Origin: CAYRKQ01 sp964424985
GTDB taxonomy: Bacteria; Patescibacteriota; Saccharimonadia; Saccharimonadales; UBA7683
Length of the DNA stretch: 16,448 nucleotides
NCBI GenBank assembly: GCA_964424985.1
Contig: CAYRKQ010000018.1
Span: forward strand, 1 to 16,448
Direction of reading: 5' to 3'
Part shown: positions 5,843 through 12,339 of the stretch, piece by piece
Position numbering within the stretch: the stretch's first letter is position 1
Layout of the letters: the number at the start of each line of letters is the position of its first letter
Notes under the pieces: generated by a model
Seen by the model: only the letters and a program-made list of their open reading frames with translations
Databases searched by the model: none
Told to the model about the DNA's origin: nothing
Made by a program: the position numbers and the translations under genes

Positions 5843-8551
5843 ATGAGTGAGCGGAAAAAGCTGGCGATCATTGATGGCAAATCCGTATTTTACAGAGGTT
5901 ACTATGCCATGGGGAACTTAAGCATGGCAGATGGGACGCCGACAGGCGGGGTCTATGGTTTTGCGGCGATGAGTTTGGAACTTATGCGGAAGTTAAAGCC
6001 TGATTATGTGTGTGTGGCGTGGGATAAGCCGAAGACGAACATTCGAAAACGTTTGGGAATCCTACCAACGTACAAAGCCGGGCGTAAACCAGCACCGCCA
6101 GATTTTTATAAACAGATCCCCATTTTGTACGAAATGCTCGACGCCTTTAGCTGGCCGCTGTATGAACTTGATGATTACGAGGCGGATGACATTATGCACA
6201 CGCTGGCTCTCAAGGCCGACAAAGCGGGTCTTGAAACCATGCTGATTACGTCGGATCTCGATTCGCTACAAAGCGTCAGCGAGTACACTCACGTTTACGC
6301 GCTTAAAAAAGGGTTTAGTAATATTGAACGGTTTGATATTGCGGCCTTTGAGGCCAAATATGGCATTTCAGTTTCACAGTTTCTTGATCTTAAGAGTTTG
6401 AAAGGGGATAGTTCAGACAATATCCCTGGCGTACCAGGAATTGGTGAAAAAACGGCGGCAGAGCTACTTCAAAAGTATAAAACGCTGGATGAAATTTATG
6501 AAAACATCGCGTTGATTAAGCCGACGGTGGCTAAAAAGTTAGAGGCAGGCAAAGAGCTGGCCTATATGAGCCGAGATGTTGCTGAGCTTTATGATGATGC
6601 GCCGGTAGAACTGGACCTTGAGGACATGGACGTCACTGATCTTGATGTTATAAAGCTGAAAAGTTTGCTGCAAAAACTAGAGTTTCGTTCACTGCTGCGT
6701 AATCTGCCAGATCACATGCAGTCGCATAGCGAACCAGAAGTCATGTCTTCGCTGGGGGAAGTAAGTAACCTAACGCTTGGTAAGGTGGAGCACGTTAATT
6801 CGAGCACCGACTTGAAAAAACTGGCAGTTTTGAAAGCTCAAAAAGAGGTGGTGCTGCATGTGCGCACCGCCGGAGCGGTGGGAATGGATCCGCGGCTGAT
6901 TATTTTAGCCAGCGAGAAGCAGGTGTTTGTGGTGGACTGCCAAGCCGCCGGTGCAGATGTGGCTCACTCCATTGAGAGCCTGGCGTTAGAGTCGGTCATC
7001 GGGCATGATCTAAAAGCATCGTTTAAAGCATTTCTTCAGATGGGGATCTCGTTGCCGCCAATTGCGCACGACACCCTTCTCGGAGGATTTTTAGTAAATA
7101 GTCTTCAGCGTGAAACAAGCCTTAGCGATATGTTAGAGCGCGATCTTGGCATTGAAATAGATCTGGAAGACCTTGATGAGCAGCAACTTGCCGCCAAAGC
7201 TGATGTGTTAGCCTCCGGTATCCGAAAGCTCGCTACCTTTCAGGGTGAGCAAATGAGTGAACTCACTGGGCTTATTAAAGTGGCCGAAGATATCGACTGG
7301 CCAATTGTGCCCGTGCTGGCGCGCATGGAAGTGGCGGGTATTGAGCTTAATTGTCCGTATCTTGAAAAAATGAGCAAAGAATTTGAGGGCGAAATTTCAG
7401 ACATTCAGCAGCAGATTTTCGGCTACGCCAACCAAGAGTTTAATGTTTCCAGCCCGGCGCAACTTGCAAAAGTGCTCTTTGAAGATATGAAGTTGGCCAC
7501 CAAAGGTATTAAGAAGGGTAAAACGGGTTATTCAACAGCGGCAAACGAGCTGGATAAGCTTCGCTGGAGTCATCCGATTATCAATTTAATTACGCAGTAT
7601 CGAGAGTATACAAAGTTGAAGTCCACCTATGTGGATGCCTTGCCAAAATTGGTTGATGAAAACTCGCGGTTGCACACCGATTTCCGGCTGACGATTGCCC
7701 AAACCGGCCGACTTTCATCAGCTGAGCCAAATCTGCAGAATATTCCGGTCAGAACCGAAATTGGAAAAAAAATTCGCGAAGCGTTTGTTGCAGGGAAAGG
7801 GCGAGTGCTTATCAGCGCCGACTACAGTCAATTTGAGCTTCGTCTGGCAGCAGCGTTGGCGGGAGATGAAGAATTGATTGAGCTTTTTAATCAAGGTGCC
7901 GATATTCATACCGAAACAGCTGCCCAGGTCTACGATATTAAACCGCATGAAGTCACGCCCGATCAGCGCCGGCAAGCGAAAGTAATTAACTTTGGCATTT
8001 TGTATGGCATGAGTGCTCATGGACTTTCGGTTGCTACCGGCATGAATGACCATGATGCTCGAGATTTCTTAGAAAAGTACAAGGCGCTTCGCCAACCAAT
8101 TTTTAACTACACAAAAGGTTTAATTGAAAAGGCCAACAAGTATGGCTACGTTGAGACACTTTTTGGACGTCGGCGGCCAATGCCAGATATAAAATCGAGT
8201 AACTATATTGTTCGTTCGAGCGCCGAACGAGCTGCCATGAACATGCCAATTCAAGGAACTGAGGCCGATTTAATGAAGATGGCAATGGTTGAAGTAGACA
8301 AACAATTGATGGCGTTTGGGGGTCATCCTGAGCCTGTCGAAGGATCTACTCAGATTTCTCGACAAGCTCGAAATGATAATCGACCTGTGCAGCTGCTGCA
8401 GATTCACGACTCAATCATTATTGAAGCCGATGAAAAAGATACTAAAAAACTCGAAGAAATGCTGGTAGAAATAATGGAAAACATCTATCCAAAACTCCCC
8501 GTAAAACTAAAAGTAGACGTAAAATCCGGCAAAACCTGGGGCGATTTATGA
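5843..8551 (+). CDS. polA: DNA polymerase I with an in-frame palindromic repeat insert
   Basis: Pol I fills gaps and removes RNA primers during replication and repair. The product has 902 residues in three domains. The N-terminal 5'-3' nuclease (about 1-290) has DDYEADDI, TSDLDSL and GDSSDNIPGVPGIGEKTA. The middle 3'-5' exonuclease-like domain (about 310-480) lacks the DxE and the other acidic residues of the proofreading site, so it is probably inactive, as in Taq-type enzymes. The polymerase domain has motif A DYSQFELR (Asp660), motif B RRQAKVINFGILYG (Lys713, Phe717) and motif C QIHDS (His855, Asp856), where the usual Glu after Asp is Ser857. Residues about 827-846 (HPEPVEG...QARND) are encoded by a palindromic repeat that interrupts the region just before motif C without breaking the frame. 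The start follows a -10 box by 6 nt. The stop overlaps the next gene as ATGA. Confidence 0.97.
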   Translation: MSERKKLAIIDGKSVFYRGYYAMGNLSMADGTPTGGVYGFAAMSLELMRKLKPDYVCVAWDKPKTNIRKRLGILPTYKAGRKPAPPDFYKQIPILYEMLDAFSWPLYELDDYEADDIMHTLALKADKAGLETMLITSDLDSLQSVSEYTHVYALKKGFSNIERFDIAAFEAKYGISVSQFLDLKSLKGDSSDNIPGVPGIGEKTAAELLQKYKTLDEIYENIALIKPTVAKKLEAGKELAYMSRDVAELYDDAPVELDLEDMDVTDLDVIKLKSLLQKLEFRSLLRNLPDHMQSHSEPEVMSSLGEVSNLTLGKVEHVNSSTDLKKLAVLKAQKEVVLHVRTAGAVGMDPRLIILASEKQVFVVDCQAAGADVAHSIESLALESVIGHDLKASFKAFLQMGISLPPIAHDTLLGGFLVNSLQRETSLSDMLERDLGIEIDLEDLDEQQLAAKADVLASGIRKLATFQGEQMSELTGLIKVAEDIDWPIVPVLARMEVAGIELNCPYLEKMSKEFEGEISDIQQQIFGYANQEFNVSSPAQLAKVLFEDMKLATKGIKKGKTGYSTAANELDKLRWSHPIINLITQYREYTKLKSTYVDALPKLVDENSRLHTDFRLTIAQTGRLSSAEPNLQNIPVRTEIGKKIREAFVAGKGRVLISADYSQFELRLAAALAGDEELIELFNQGADIHTETAAQVYDIKPHEVTPDQRRQAKVINFGILYGMSAHGLSVATGMNDHDARDFLEKYKALRQPIFNYTKGLIEKANKYGYVETLFGRRRPMPDIKSSNYIVRSSAERAAMNMPIQGTEADLMKMAMVEVDKQLMAFGGHPEPVEGSTQISRQARNDNRPVQLLQIHDSIIIEADEKDTKKLEEMLVEIMENIYPKLPVKLKVDVKSGKTWGDL
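8322..8377. repeat. Palindromic repeat inserted in frame in polA
   Basis: Left arm 8322-8340 and right arm 8359-8377 are inverted repeats matching at 14 of 19 positions, including a perfect TGTCGA/TCGACA core, around an 18-nt loop. The left arm carries the TCATCCTGAGCC...TCGAAGGAT wording of a dispersed palindrome that is widespread in bacterial and CPR genomes. Read in the polA frame it gives GHPEPVEGS...RQARND, about 20 extra residues absent from ordinary Pol I proteins between the helix after motif B and motif C. Recognition of the repeat family is from memory, not a search. Confidence 0.75.
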
Positions 8552-8958
8552 AATTTGACATACATAAAGCCGCGGGGATCATTATTAGTGACGGGCTACT
8601 TCTCGTGCAACGCTCAAAAGGTAAAGAGTTTTTTATTTCTCCCGGTGGCTCAATTGAAAAGGGCGAAACGCCAAAGCAGGCACTTGTTCGTGAGCTATTA
8701 GAAGAATTTATGATAACAGTACAAGAAGAGGATCTTGAAGAGTTCGGTATCTTTTATGCACCAGCGGCTGGCAAGGAAAACTTGGTAGTAAGAATGGATG
8801 TTTTTTACGTTAAGCACTGGGAAGGTGAACCAACTCCAGATAACGAGGTTGAAGAAATTTCATGGGTGGACTCAAGCAATAAAGATGAGCTAAAACTAGG
8901 ATCAATTTTTGAACATGAGGTGATTCCAAGGCTTAAGGAAAAGGGGCTTATCAGGTAA
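8548..8958 (+). CDS. Nudix hydrolase
   Basis: The 136-residue protein is a single Nudix domain that would hydrolyse a nucleoside diphosphate linked to another moiety, using Mg2+ bound by the Nudix box. The box is at residues 34-56: Gly34, Glu40, Arg48-Glu49 and Glu52-Glu53 are all present, so catalysis should be possible. The conserved Gly near its end is Met55. The substrate (oxidised dNTP, ADP-ribose, Ap4A or other) cannot be read from sequence. The ATG overlaps the polA stop in an ATGA, indicating translational coupling and a shared transcript. A role in nucleotide-pool cleaning beside Pol I is plausible but inferred. Confidence 0.9.
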   Translation: MKFDIHKAAGIIISDGLLLVQRSKGKEFFISPGGSIEKGETPKQALVRELLEEFMITVQEEDLEEFGIFYAPAAGKENLVVRMDVFYVKHWEGEPTPDNEVEEISWVDSSNKDELKLGSIFEHEVIPRLKEKGLIR

Positions 8959-8995
8959 TTAATGACCGAAAGATTGTAGCGAATTGCTGCAGGCT

Positions 8996-9787
8996 TTAAG
9001 CAGACCTCCTAAACGGATAAATAATTTCTGGACCGTGAGTAATACTTTTTGGTTCTAAAATGGGGGTATCGGCGTAGCCAAACGGCTGATCATTCTGCTT
9101 CTCCCAGAACAGTGCATAATCTACTGCAAGATTTACCCATAACGTCTGAGCAATTTTTGCCATTTCTATAGTTTCAGATGGATCTTTTTGTAAATCTGCT
9201 TTTCCTCTTGACTTTAAAAACTCCATCCACTCACTAGTTACTTGATTAGTATGCAGAGTCTCTTCTACTAGGGCAGCACTATCCAGTGGTTCATTAATGT
9301 TTTTCATGAATCTATGCCACCACACTCGGTCAACGACAGTATCAAGTAAATTAATGCCAATTGGTGATTCAGTGCTGCGACGTCGCTTGAGATAGTCCTC
9401 TTGGTCTGTCGCTCCGAGACGTGCCTGTTCGCGAAAAGCTCCTGAAGTGCACATTAATATACAAAACATCTGCCTAGCGAAAATATACGGATCAGAGGGG
9501 TGTTGGTGAAAAGCAGCGGTGAAATCAATAAGTCGAGAGTGGTGGCTGTTGAATTTTGCATCAAGAGGAATACGTGGTACGCCTTCTTGATTCGTTATTG
9601 CATCCACAAAGGCATCGTAGTCATCTAACACTACGTTATGATCTTTCCCGGAGCTAGCAACTTCTTCCCTAAGCCACCAATCAATGCCAGAAGCAATATT
9701 GGTAGCGACATGCAAAACCATTGGATTTGTTTCACGGGTTTCGGTAGTTGTTAGACCCATCTGTTCAAATAACGGGGAGGTGTGCAT
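8996..9787 (-). CDS. Hypothetical soluble protein, no family recognised
   Basis: The 263-residue product has no signal peptide or membrane helix. It is rich in Trp and His and looks predominantly alpha-helical: WWLREEV near residue 37, HSRLIDFTAAFHQHPSDPYIFARQMFCIL in the middle, VVDRVWWHRFMKNI, and a C-terminal TLWVNLAVDYALFWEK. I recognise no catalytic motif. The start at ATG 9787 is strongly supported: a TTGACA-N17-TAACAT promoter on the minus strand lies exactly 6 nt upstream. It converges on the first Nudix gene and diverges from the second, with overlapping promoters. Its codon use looks less GC-rich than the core genes, but I have not quantified this. Confidence 0.75.
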   Translation of the reverse strand: MHTSPLFEQMGLTTTETRETNPMVLHVATNIASGIDWWLREEVASSGKDHNVVLDDYDAFVDAITNQEGVPRIPLDAKFNSHHSRLIDFTAAFHQHPSDPYIFARQMFCILMCTSGAFREQARLGATDQEDYLKRRRSTESPIGINLLDTVVDRVWWHRFMKNINEPLDSAALVEETLHTNQVTSEWMEFLKSRGKADLQKDPSETIEMAKIAQTLWVNLAVDYALFWEKQNDQPFGYADTPILEPKSITHGPEIIYPFRRSA

Positions 9788-9793
9788 GATTAC

Positions 9794-9822
9794 ATGTTAT
9801 CATATATCATATAAATTGTCAA
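9794..9822 (-). promoter_or_regulatory. Strong leaderless promoter TTGACA-N17-TAACAT
   Basis: On the minus strand TTGACA occupies 9822-9817, the spacer 9816-9800 is exactly 17 nt, TAACAT occupies 9799-9794, and 6 nt later comes ATG 9787. The consensus -35 with optimal spacing makes this one of the clearest promoters in the window. The spacer is AT-rich with repeated ATAT. Confidence 0.75.
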
Positions 9823-9836
9823 TACTATTCATCTGT

Positions 9837-9842
9837 TATACT
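9837..9842 (+). promoter_or_regulatory. -10 box (TATACT) of the second Nudix gene
   Basis: TATACT at 9837-9842 is followed by a short leader with the SD AAGGAG (9852-9857), 7 nt before ATG 9865. Its -35 region (TTGTCA, 9816-9821) overlaps the -35 of the divergent gene, so the two promoters may compete. Confidence 0.55.
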
Positions 9843-9864
9843 TGCAAGAGTAAGGAGTTATAGA

Positions 9865-10308
9865 ATGGATCAAATGATAGTACAACGAGTGGCATTTAAG
9901 GCAGTTATTGTTAATCAACAAAACCAGGTGCTGGTTCTTCGTGAAGCAACTACCTATGAAGAAGGGACAAACACTGGTAAATATCACTTTCCTGGGGGTA
10001 GGTTAGAGCCAGGTGAAAAATGGCAACAGGGTTTGCTTCGTGAAATTAGAGAAGAAACAGGGTATCGCGAAGATGACATAGAGATTAGAAAACCGTTGTT
10101 TGTTGGTGAATGGCATCCAGTAATTAAAGGTGTGCAGAATCAGATTATAGCGCTATTCATTGTTTGCAAACTGAAAAGTCAGCAAGAAGTAGAACTAAGT
10201 GAGGAGCATGACAGTTTCACTTGGCTTTCAGAAGGTGCATTACCTACCGATGGCGAGTTAATGCCGCCAGACGACGAAGTGATAGAATCTTACTTTACCA
10301 CTCAGTAA
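9865..10308 (+). CDS. Nudix hydrolase (MutT-like)
   Basis: The 147-residue single-domain protein has a complete Nudix box at residues 45-67 (Gly45, Glu51, Arg59-Glu60, Glu63-Glu64, Gly66). Before it lies an N-terminal beta-strand segment with VLVLREA, typical of MutT-type hydrolases acting on nucleotides or nucleotide derivatives. The exact substrate is undetermined. Start choice is supported by AAGGAG 7 nt upstream and a TATACT further up. The stop is 7 nt from the stop of the convergent folP. It is not a close duplicate of the Nudix gene at 8548, since the two share little beyond the box. Confidence 0.9.
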   Translation: MDQMIVQRVAFKAVIVNQQNQVLVLREATTYEEGTNTGKYHFPGGRLEPGEKWQQGLLREIREETGYREDDIEIRKPLFVGEWHPVIKGVQNQIIALFIVCKLKSQQEVELSEEHDSFTWLSEGALPTDGELMPPDDEVIESYFTTQ

Positions 10309-10315
10309 AGGCGTA

Positions 10316-11101
10316 TCAGATGAGCTCTTGATAAATAGATGGATCATGGACGCGGAGGTAGGTGGTGCCAGATTTTTTGGCTATGCTAGCGGCTAAGAGG
10401 TTTGCGGCGTCGCTCATACGGAGTTTGTCGCCATCTGGCAGAGGGGCGCCGGTTTTAGGGCTGGTGCCAAGGAATCGTTTGCGGGAATGGCCTATCATAA
10501 CTTCGTGGTCAGTCACGTGTTTGGCAAACTCTAGTAGCTGCCAATTGAGGCGCATGGTTTTGCCAAAGCCAATGCCGGGGTCGAGAATGATGTGAGAATA
10601 CTCAACGCCAAGGCTTGCCAGCTCGTCACGTCGCTCTAAAAGTTCATCTATGACTTGGTTTATGTTATCCACCGGCTTGGCTTGGTGGGCAGCTTGAATA
10701 TCATCACCAAGTTCATGTGGGAGGTGAGAAATGATACAAGTAAGATTGTACTCGGCAGCCAGGCGCATCATTTCTGGGCTACTAAAGCCGGTAACGTCGT
10801 TAATAATAATTGGCGCAAGCTGGGCGGCACGTTCGATGGTTTCGGGGTGATAGCTATCAACTGAAATCTTGCCCGGATACTTCTCTAACAACTCAGGCAG
10901 TACCTTTTCAAGTCGTTGCCACTCTTCACTTGGTGAAAGGGGGGTGGACTTCGGGTTGGTCGATTCCGCACCGACATCTATAAAATCAGCACCATCATCC
11001 ATGAGTTTTTGCGCCTGAGCCAACGCTTTCTTGGCATCTAAAAACAATCCGCCATCACTAAAGCTATCAGGTGTTACATTTAATATCCCAACTAACTTCA
11101 T
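10316..11101 (-). CDS. folP: Dihydropteroate synthase
   Basis: DHPS joins p-aminobenzoate to 7,8-dihydropterin pyrophosphate to give dihydropteroate in folate synthesis and is the sulfonamide target. The 261-residue TIM-barrel protein carries the family motifs in order: GILNVTPDSFSDGG at the N-terminus, DVGAESTNP (usually ESTRPG), ISVDSY, IINDVTG, ILDPGIGFGKT, GHSRKRFL and LRVHD at the C-terminus. The pterin and PABA loops therefore look functional. I place the start at ATG 11101, 7 nt after a TATAAT box; an in-frame GTG at 11107 is the alternative. No other folate gene (folE, folB, folK, folC) is in the window. It diverges from the HAD gene. Confidence 0.93.
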   Translation of the reverse strand: MKLVGILNVTPDSFSDGGLFLDAKKALAQAQKLMDDGADFIDVGAESTNPKSTPLSPSEEWQRLEKVLPELLEKYPGKISVDSYHPETIERAAQLAPIIINDVTGFSSPEMMRLAAEYNLTCIISHLPHELGDDIQAAHQAKPVDNINQVIDELLERRDELASLGVEYSHIILDPGIGFGKTMRLNWQLLEFAKHVTDHEVMIGHSRKRFLGTSPKTGAPLPDGDKLRMSDAANLLAASIAKKSGTTYLRVHDPSIYQELI

Positions 11102-11108
11102 GCGCACT

Positions 11109-11114
11109 ATTATA
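11109..11114 (-). promoter_or_regulatory. -10 box (TATAAT) of folP
   Basis: A perfect TATAAT on the minus strand lies 7 nt upstream of ATG 11101. This is leaderless geometry. The -35 is unclear. Confidence 0.55.
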
Positions 11115-11124
11115 CCTGTTCTGG

Positions 11125-11130
11125 TAAGAT
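11125..11130 (+). promoter_or_regulatory. -10 box (TAAGAT) of the HAD gene
   Basis: TAAGAT is followed by exactly 6 nt (GAGGAA) and the GTG start at 11137. The GAGGAA could alternatively be read as an SD, but it abuts the start codon too closely to function as one. Confidence 0.4.
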
Positions 11131-11136
11131 GAGGAA

Positions 11137-11709
11137 GTGATAAAAGAAATTATTTTCGATTGTTTTGGGGTGCTGACGCAAGATGGCTGGTCAGTTTTTT
11201 TGCAAAAATATGCCACTGATGAGACGGTTGAAGAACTGAGGTATCTCAATAAGAGTGTCGATAGCGGGCAGATATCATTCGATGTGTTTGTGCATGAAAT
11301 ATGTGCAATTACCAACACAAGCAAAGCGGAAGCAGTTACAATTTTAGTAAACAGCTATCATCCAGAATTAAAGATTTTCGAACTTATAAAAGACCTAAAG
11401 CAAAATTACAAAATTGGTCTAATTTCAAACATCAGCTCACCAATAACAGATTACCTCCCAACAGCACCGATGGACTTATTTGATGAGCAGACACTTTCGT
11501 ATCAGGCTGGCGTGGCAAAACCGAGCCCAGAAATTTTTGAGCTTCATCTGCGTAAAACAGGCACAAAACCCGAAGAAACGGTGTTTGTCGACGATAGAGA
11601 AATGAACTGTGAAAGCGCCAAGGCCTTAGGAATTAAGGCGATTTGGTACCAAAATTTGGAACAACTTAAAAAAGATCTCGTACAGCTGGGCGTAAAAACA
11701 GGTTCGTGA
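11137..11709 (+). CDS. HAD-superfamily hydrolase
   Basis: The 190-residue haloacid-dehalogenase-like enzyme is probably a small-molecule phosphatase. Motif I is IFDCFGVL, with nucleophile Asp8 and Phe where many phosphatases have the second Asp. A helical cap follows. Motif II LISNIS is near residue 97, motif III GVAKPSPEIF has its Lys near 128, and motif IV VFVDDRE has the acidic pair near 152-153. The DxxGV form with loss of the second Asp is seen in YihX/epoxide-hydrolase-N-like HAD-IA proteins, so the core reaction may still be dephosphorylation. It uses a GTG start with no usable SD. It diverges from folP, leaving about 35 bp for both promoters. The specific substrate is unknown. Confidence 0.88.
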   Translation: MIKEIIFDCFGVLTQDGWSVFLQKYATDETVEELRYLNKSVDSGQISFDVFVHEICAITNTSKAEAVTILVNSYHPELKIFELIKDLKQNYKIGLISNISSPITDYLPTAPMDLFDEQTLSYQAGVAKPSPEIFELHLRKTGTKPEETVFVDDREMNCESAKALGIKAIWYQNLEQLKKDLVQLGVKTGS

Positions 11710-11763
11710 TATTTATCACCTGAACACAAAAATTACAGTAGTGTTTTTAGATGATCTAAGATA

Positions 11764-11816
11764 AAGCGTTTCATTTTTACAACAAACTGTTGACCTATAT
11801 AACCATAAGCGTTTCA
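11764..11816. repeat. Pair of direct repeats AAGCGTTTCA flanking a promoter
   Basis: AAGCGTTTCA occurs at 11764-11773 and again at 11807-11816, 43 bp apart start to start (about four helical turns). A candidate core promoter lies between them. Exact duplication of a 10-mer in a 150-bp intergenic region suggests binding sites for a regulator. Confidence 0.5.
11776..11803 (+). promoter_or_regulatory. Candidate promoter for the 11860 gene
   Basis: TTTACA (11776-11781), a 16-nt spacer and TATAAC (11798-11803) place the start of transcription near the second AAGCGTTTCA repeat. TATAAA at 11831-11836 is an alternative -10. Downstream of the promoter TCACT-GGA-AGTGA (11814-11826) is a small perfect inverted repeat. 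Confidence 0.35.
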
Positions 11817-11859
11817 CTGGAAGTGAGGAATATAAACTTTAAAACAAACAGGCATAACA

Positions 11860-12312
11860 TGACTACTGGCGAAGTATTAGAAAATTTGCGTAGAGACACA
11901 GAAAACCTGCACCAGGGTTCGGGTATTCCAAGAATTGCCAAGAAAGGAGAGTATTATCTTCATGCTGGCGAGTCCGGGAGAAAACCACCAGAGTCACCAT
12001 TCTGGCCTCAGCACCTGAAGGACGCCGAAAAGTATAGCTATGCAATATCAGCCTTCGCTGGCGGCGCAGTAGCTCTTGAGAACGTTCGTTCCCGGGCAGG
12101 CGAAGTGGTTGGTCTGGCTGTAAATACTGATCCACAGCCTGCTATATTACCAGATAGTCATTTTGATTTTGATACTGATTTTAACAGGGGCAGAGTGCAA
12201 GTAGCAGAAACTGAAGAATTAGCAGTTGACCACGTTAGTGCAGATAGGCTTGCAGTCGATGCCTTGAGTAAGGTGTTTTCTCACGTGCCAGCCGATCTGT
12301 CTGCAGCTGCCT
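11860..12312 (+). CDS. Small hypothetical protein, no family recognised
   Basis: From ATG 11860 the product is 150 residues, soluble, and acidic in its C-terminal half (FDFDTDFNRGRVQVAETEEL). It has no signal peptide or membrane segment and no motif I can name. The segment DAEKYSYAISAFAGGAVALE in the middle could form a helix. An in-frame TTG at 11790 would extend it by 23 residues, but that stretch contains the predicted promoter, so ATG 11860 is preferred. The SD is poor. The gene ends about 27 bp before fpg, which has its own -10 box. The open frame and its own regulatory region support its being real. Confidence 0.6.
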
Positions 12313-12327
12313 AGGTTTTCCATCTGT

Positions 12328-12333
12328 TAGAAT
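12328..12333 (+). promoter_or_regulatory. -10 box (TAGAAT) of fpg
   Basis: TAGAAT is followed by exactly 6 nt (TAATGT) and ATG 12340, the same spacing as polA and the HAD gene. No SD is present. Confidence 0.5.
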
Positions 12334-12339
12334 TAATGT

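Noticed and set aside
8320..8380. polA disrupted by the repeat (pseudogene)
   Set aside because: The frame is intact, no stop is introduced, and catalytic motif C follows directly with a complete C-terminus.
8959..8995. Terminator between the convergent Nudix and unknown genes
   Set aside because: GTAGC-GAATT-GCTGC can form only a 5-bp stem with one wobble pair and has no T-run after it.
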